Assembly: GCA_947487325.1 (NCBI GenBank)
Contig: CANKWG010000092.1
Span: 1-8,632 of the forward strand
DNA: 8,632 nt
Direction of reading: 5' to 3'
Source of the DNA: Oxalobacteraceae bacterium
GTDB taxonomy: Bacteria; Pseudomonadota; Gammaproteobacteria; Burkholderiales; Burkholderiaceae_D
Shown here: positions 6,463 through 8,632 of the stretch, in pieces
How positions within the stretch are numbered: position 1 is the first letter of the stretch
Layout: each line of letters opens with the position of its first letter
Made by a program: the position numbers and the translations under genes
The notes under the pieces: generated by a model
Told to the model about the DNA's origin: nothing
The model's database searches: none
Seen by the model: only the letters and a program-made list of their open reading frames with translations

Positions 6463-6696
6463 CTAAAGTTGCATTCTCTACGGATTCAAAACCTAGGCAA
6501 GCAGAAACTTAGTCGATTCAGGGCGACACAAAAAAGCTCGCGGATAGGCAGTCCGTCCTATTGCACTGCATGCATCGGCGTCCAATTCTTAATCGTCTTG
6601 CCAGCCCAAGGGCTGAATGTAGGAAAAGATATTTGTTATTCATTTGAGAATTCTTGCGTGCGCGTACAATCAGCCAAATTTTTTTAAAACGAAATC
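6463..6696. other. Gene-poor stretch between the amidase remnant and the HELLH fragment
   Basis: No convincing gene here. Short frames exist on both strands (a 76-codon plus frame from 6457 and a 41-codon minus frame at 6518-6643), but neither has a ribosome-binding site or recognisable features. Structure seen: a perfect inverted repeat CAGCCC-AA-GGGCTG (6602-6615) without a T-run. The right end carries the promoter of the plus-strand fragment. Confidence 0.5.
6644..6670 (+). promoter_or_regulatory. Putative promoter of the truncated HELLH gene
   Basis: TTGAGA (6644-6649) and TACAAT (6665-6670; 5 of 6 matches) lie 27-54 bp upstream of the first ATG. The spacer is 15 nt, shorter than optimal, so the -35 assignment is uncertain; the -10 is the better half. 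Confidence 0.35.
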
Positions 6697-6891
6697 ATGC
6701 CGCTGTTGCAGAGTTCTTTGAGTATGTCTGATATCGCTTTGCATGCCATGATTACTCTGGCGCTGCTGATAGCAGTGCTCTGGCTGCGCCGCTGGCCTTT
6801 GGTATATGCATTTTCGATATTGCCCGGCACGATTGCGCACGAGTTATTGCATTTTTTGGCAGGCTGGGTGATGAGCGCCAAGCATATCTAA
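6697..6891 (+). pseudogene. Truncated membrane protein with HELLH metallopeptidase-like motif (N-terminal fragment)
   Basis: The only plus-strand gene trace: 64 codons from an ATG at 6697, or 55 from a better-looking start at 6724 (MSDIALHA...). It encodes one or two hydrophobic segments (about residues 14-30 and 32-60) with IAHELLHFLAGW, an HExxH zinc motif (His48, Glu49, His52) inside a membrane segment, as in M50 site-2-protease-like families. Members of such families need further membrane segments and a second metal-binding region; here the frame stops at 6891 right after the motif (WVMSAKHI). The following DNA leads straight into the end of the opposing gene at 6909 and shows no continuation in other frames. 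I read it as a 5' fragment of a deleted gene, probably inactive. A genuine micro-protein is less likely. Confidence 0.55.
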
Positions 6892-6908
6892 TACTCAGTC
6901 AGCGCAGC

Positions 6909-7283
6909 TCAATCAGTTCGGCAGATTTTGCCCACCACCTCATCGGATAGTTCCAACGCTGCCTTCTGCTTATTAATAGACGCAGGATGAGTCCAAACGA
7001 CCTCATCATCATTCAGCAAAAATTTTTGCTGAAACAATATTAATCCAAGCTGGCACGATATTTTGTACTTCATCAGCGCTGCATTATGCTGAAGTCCCAT
7101 CATGTCGCGTTGAGAATTAAAGACCTGTTTGATCTGAAAATCAATTTGCTTTGAAGAAGAACGCTTAATCGAGGATGTATCAAGGAAAGTTTTGGATAAC
7201 TCATCGCTCGACAGCAAAACCCAATCCTTGGCTTGAGCTGAAAACGATAGGCATAAAAGCACTGTGAAGAGAATTTTTTTCAT
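6909..7283 (-). CDS. Small exported protein, surface-adhesin-E-like
   Basis: A 124-residue protein with a clear signal peptide, MKKILFTVLLCLSFSAQA, cleaved before KDW (type I site; Cys11 is not in a lipobox). The mature part begins with DWVLLSSDELSKTFLDTSSIKR and later has MKYKISCQLG, the layout of surface-adhesin-E (Adhesin_E) type proteins: a short beta-rich domain with a Trp near the N-terminus, a D-x-S-S-I motif and a central Cys. Cys77 and Cys121 could form a disulfide in the periplasm. The start at 7283 is chosen for GGAAG six nt upstream and the signal peptide; the frame is open to 7313 but that extension is not signal-like. It lies only 29 nt after the terminator of the preceding gene. 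Family proteins of this size are mostly uncharacterised and adhesive function is not shown. Confidence 0.65.
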   Translation of the reverse strand: MKKILFTVLLCLSFSAQAKDWVLLSSDELSKTFLDTSSIKRSSSKQIDFQIKQVFNSQRDMMGLQHNAALMKYKISCQLGLILFQQKFLLNDDEVVWTHPASINKQKAALELSDEVVGKICRTD

Positions 7284-7311
7284 ATGATCTTCCAAACTAA
7301 GAGCCAATCTC

Positions 7312-7338
7312 AAAAAGCGCGCCCTAAACCAGCGCGCT
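7312..7338 (-). terminator. Rho-independent terminator of the LprI-like gene
   Basis: AGCGCGC (7316-7322) and GCGCGCT (7332-7338) form a perfect 7-bp stem around a 9-nt loop. On the minus strand it is followed by TTTTT (7312-7316; the last T overlaps the stem). It lies 74 nt past the LprI-like gene and 29 nt before the adhesin-E-like start, so it could also act as an attenuator for the latter. Confidence 0.75.
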
Positions 7339-7411
7339 CGCTAATCAAGAAAAATACTCATCTTTACTTGACGAAAAAAATTGAACCTCGCAGATCCTGA
7401 AGATGAATACT

Positions 7412-8080
7412 CTACCGTACTCGCCGATATGCCCCAGGGCCAATCCCATTGCGCGGAGTACACATGATGAAATCGCTGATATTGACCGAGGTATCTGAAA
7501 TACTAAAAACAGCCTCGTCACTCACGGCAGTCGTGTAGCCTCCTTTGACTGGCTTGAGCTCTTCATCGAGATCACATAACTTGCCGTCTGGGAAAGGCTG
7601 TGGATTATAGGCGTCGGGCATCCAATTTCCCCACAGACGGATCCGCCTGCGACCATCAACCGAGTAAACCAAAATAGCAAGACTATCGTGCGTGAACTTA
7701 CCGTCCGCACTTGAATAAACCTTTGCTAGTGCCTGAGCTTCTATTTCAGCCGTGCGAGCTCGAACCATCGCTGCGCACCGACGCGCAGCCTCTGCGCCAG
7801 AAAGTGATTTACCACTGTCATCAGTCATGCAATAAGGATACCCTGATAAAAAAACACGTTGCGTGGCAAGCAAAAATCCCTTCAGAGGGAAACCCGCATT
7901 GACTTGTTTGAATACCTCACCCATCCGCGTATCTGCGGCGTCGAGCTCAGGGCTACTGCAAATGAGTTTTTCCAAGGGACGGCGAGCTTTTCCGCAATCA
8001 AAACTAGCGGCCGATGTGGCACTAGAAAAGAGCAGCGAAGCTCCAGTCAAAACAATAGCGCGCAATAAAAAAAATCTCAT
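7412..8080 (-). CDS. Exported protein with LprI-like N-terminal domain
   Basis: A 222-residue exported protein. Signal peptide of about 24-25 residues (MRFFLLRAIVLTGASLLFSSATSAA), then SFDCGKARRPLEKLICSSPELDAADTRMGEVFKQ (26-59), the pattern of the lysozyme-inhibitor LprI N-terminal (DUF1311) domain with Cys29 and Cys41. The remaining ~160 residues include an RRC segment with Cys84 and Cys102 and a C-terminal beta-rich part with Cys169 and Cys207; six cysteines in the mature chain suggest three disulfides in the periplasm. The C-terminal domain is not recognised. LprI of mycobacteria inhibits lysozyme, but the domain is widespread and that role should not be assumed here. The start at 8080 is chosen for GGGAG five nt upstream and the signal peptide; an ATG at 8110 gives a non-signal extension. 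The gene ends in its own terminator. Confidence 0.75.
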   Translation of the reverse strand: MRFFLLRAIVLTGASLLFSSATSAASFDCGKARRPLEKLICSSPELDAADTRMGEVFKQVNAGFPLKGFLLATQRVFLSGYPYCMTDDSGKSLSGAEAARRCAAMVRARTAEIEAQALAKVYSSADGKFTHDSLAILVYSVDGRRRIRLWGNWMPDAYNPQPFPDGKLCDLDEELKPVKGGYTTAVSDEAVFSISDTSVNISDFIMCTPRNGIGPGAYRRVR

Positions 8081-8231
8081 ACAAACTCCCTTGAAAAAAT
8101 GAGATTGCATCCCCTACAGGATACATATTTTATGATTATTGAAACTTTTCTGGGTCTGCTGCCATCAAGCTGATCGATCAATCATTGGGTTTTGCGACTT
8201 ACTTTACCAATCCATAGCTGGTAATTCCTGC
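8081..8231. other. Intergenic region between the YcaO-like end and the LprI-like gene
   Basis: 151 nt without a gene. It contains the inverted repeat TTACCA-9 nt-TGGTAA (8204-8224), eight nt beyond the right-hand gene's stop; without a T-run it is a poor terminator. It also contains the perfect 10-bp palindrome TGATCGATCA (8171-8180), about 90 bp upstream of the LprI-like start, and an AT-rich block (8120-8150) in which that gene's promoter probably lies, though no clean -35/-10 pair was picked out. Confidence 0.4.
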
Positions 8232-8632
8232 TTATTCTATTGCCGCTCGCCCCGCTCGCGCCTTATGTAATTTTCTGTAGCTATCGAGCAGACGGTGGTG
8301 CCTGTCGAGCCCCTCCAGGTTCATGCTCGTTGGCGTTAAGCCAAAGAAACGTACGCTACCATCGACAGAACCCATGACAGCATCCATCCGCGCATTACCG
8401 AACATACGACGGAAGTTAAGCTCGTAGTCGTCCAGATCTAATTCGTCATCAAGCACCACCTCCAGCACCACATTCAAGGCCTGATAAAACAATTTACGCT
8501 CGACCGTGTTGTCGTTGTATTGCAGGAAGGCTCCCACCAAGTCATGCGCTTCGTCAAGCTGCTGCAATGCGAGATGAATCAATAGCTTCAACTCCAGCAC
8601 GGTCAGCTGGCCCCATTCGGTATTCTCGTACA
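8232..8632 (-). CDS. C-terminal part of a probable YcaO-type protein (partial)
   Basis: The frame is open to the right window edge, so this is the last ~132 residues of a longer protein; an internal GTG at 8600 is not its likely start, as coding continues upstream (YENTEWGQLTVLELK). Seen: an alpha-helical, TPR-like region, LTVLELKLLIHLALQQLDEAHDLVGAFLQYNDN, then ERKLFYQALNVVLEVVLDDE, FRRMFGN, and an end with RHHRLLDSYRKLHKARAG. From memory this resembles the C-terminal helical domain of E. coli YcaO-like proteins (accessory factor for RimO-dependent methylthiolation of ribosomal protein S12). The ATP-binding YcaO core is outside the window, so the assignment is tentative. No signal peptide or membrane segment is visible in this part. 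Confidence 0.55.
   Translation of the reverse strand, partial: YENTEWGQLTVLELKLLIHLALQQLDEAHDLVGAFLQYNDNTVERKLFYQALNVVLEVVLDDELDLDDYELNFRRMFGNARMDAVMGSVDGSVRFFGLTPTSMNLEGLDRHHRLLDSYRKLHKARAGRAAIE

Noticed and set aside
6518..6643. Minus-strand 41-codon frame with a CxxC-like segment (CMQCNRTDC)
   Set aside because: No good ribosome-binding site, no recognised family, and it lies in the gene-poor scar; length is within chance expectation.
6457..6687. Plus-strand 76-codon frame
   Set aside because: No ribosome-binding site, no domain-like pattern, and it overlaps the likely promoter of the next gene.

Overview
The window reads as a bacterial chromosome segment, most likely from a betaproteobacterium of the order Burkholderiales; a moderate-GC family such as Oxalobacteraceae would fit. 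The basis is similarity in style, not a search: a QueE with the Burkholderia-type CX14CX2C radical-SAM cluster, a TctD/TctE-style two-component pair, a TrpB2-type enzyme, and PsiF, surface-adhesin-E and LprI-like small exported proteins. Every convincing intact gene is on the minus strand. The only plus-strand gene trace is a truncated membrane fragment.

Read along the minus strand from the right end, the order is as follows. (1) 8632-8232: the C-terminal part of a gene that enters from outside, probably YcaO-type. (2) 8080-7412 and 7283-6909: two small exported proteins (LprI-like, then surface-adhesin-E-like) separated by an intrinsic terminator. (3) 6891-6352: a gene-poor stretch holding a plus-strand fragment with an HELLH motif, truncated at its 3' end, and a start-less coding-like tail that stops just before the next gene; it looks like the scar of a past deletion or rearrangement. 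(4) 6349-5063: an amidase-signature hydrolase. (5) 4948-4649: a two-repeat PsiF protein with its own promoter and terminator. (6) 4434-3064: a stand-alone TrpB2-type PLP enzyme with a strong terminator. (7) 2948-922: a response regulator and sensor kinase whose genes overlap by 4 bp. (8) 852-1: queE and the start of queD, two enzymes of 7-deazaguanine (preQ0/queuosine) synthesis.

Only two groups clearly work together. The regulator and kinase form a phosphorelay pair. QueD makes 6-carboxytetrahydropterin, which QueE converts to 7-carboxy-7-deazaguanine. The other genes look like independent transcription units, several ending in clear hairpin terminators. I found no insertion sequence, phage gene, CRISPR array, tRNA or rRNA, and no convincing undescribed multi-gene system. 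The points most worth a second look are the truncated-gene scar at 6352-6891, the palindromes in front of the two-component operon with a related site in front of queE, and the terminator directly ahead of the adhesin-E-like gene.
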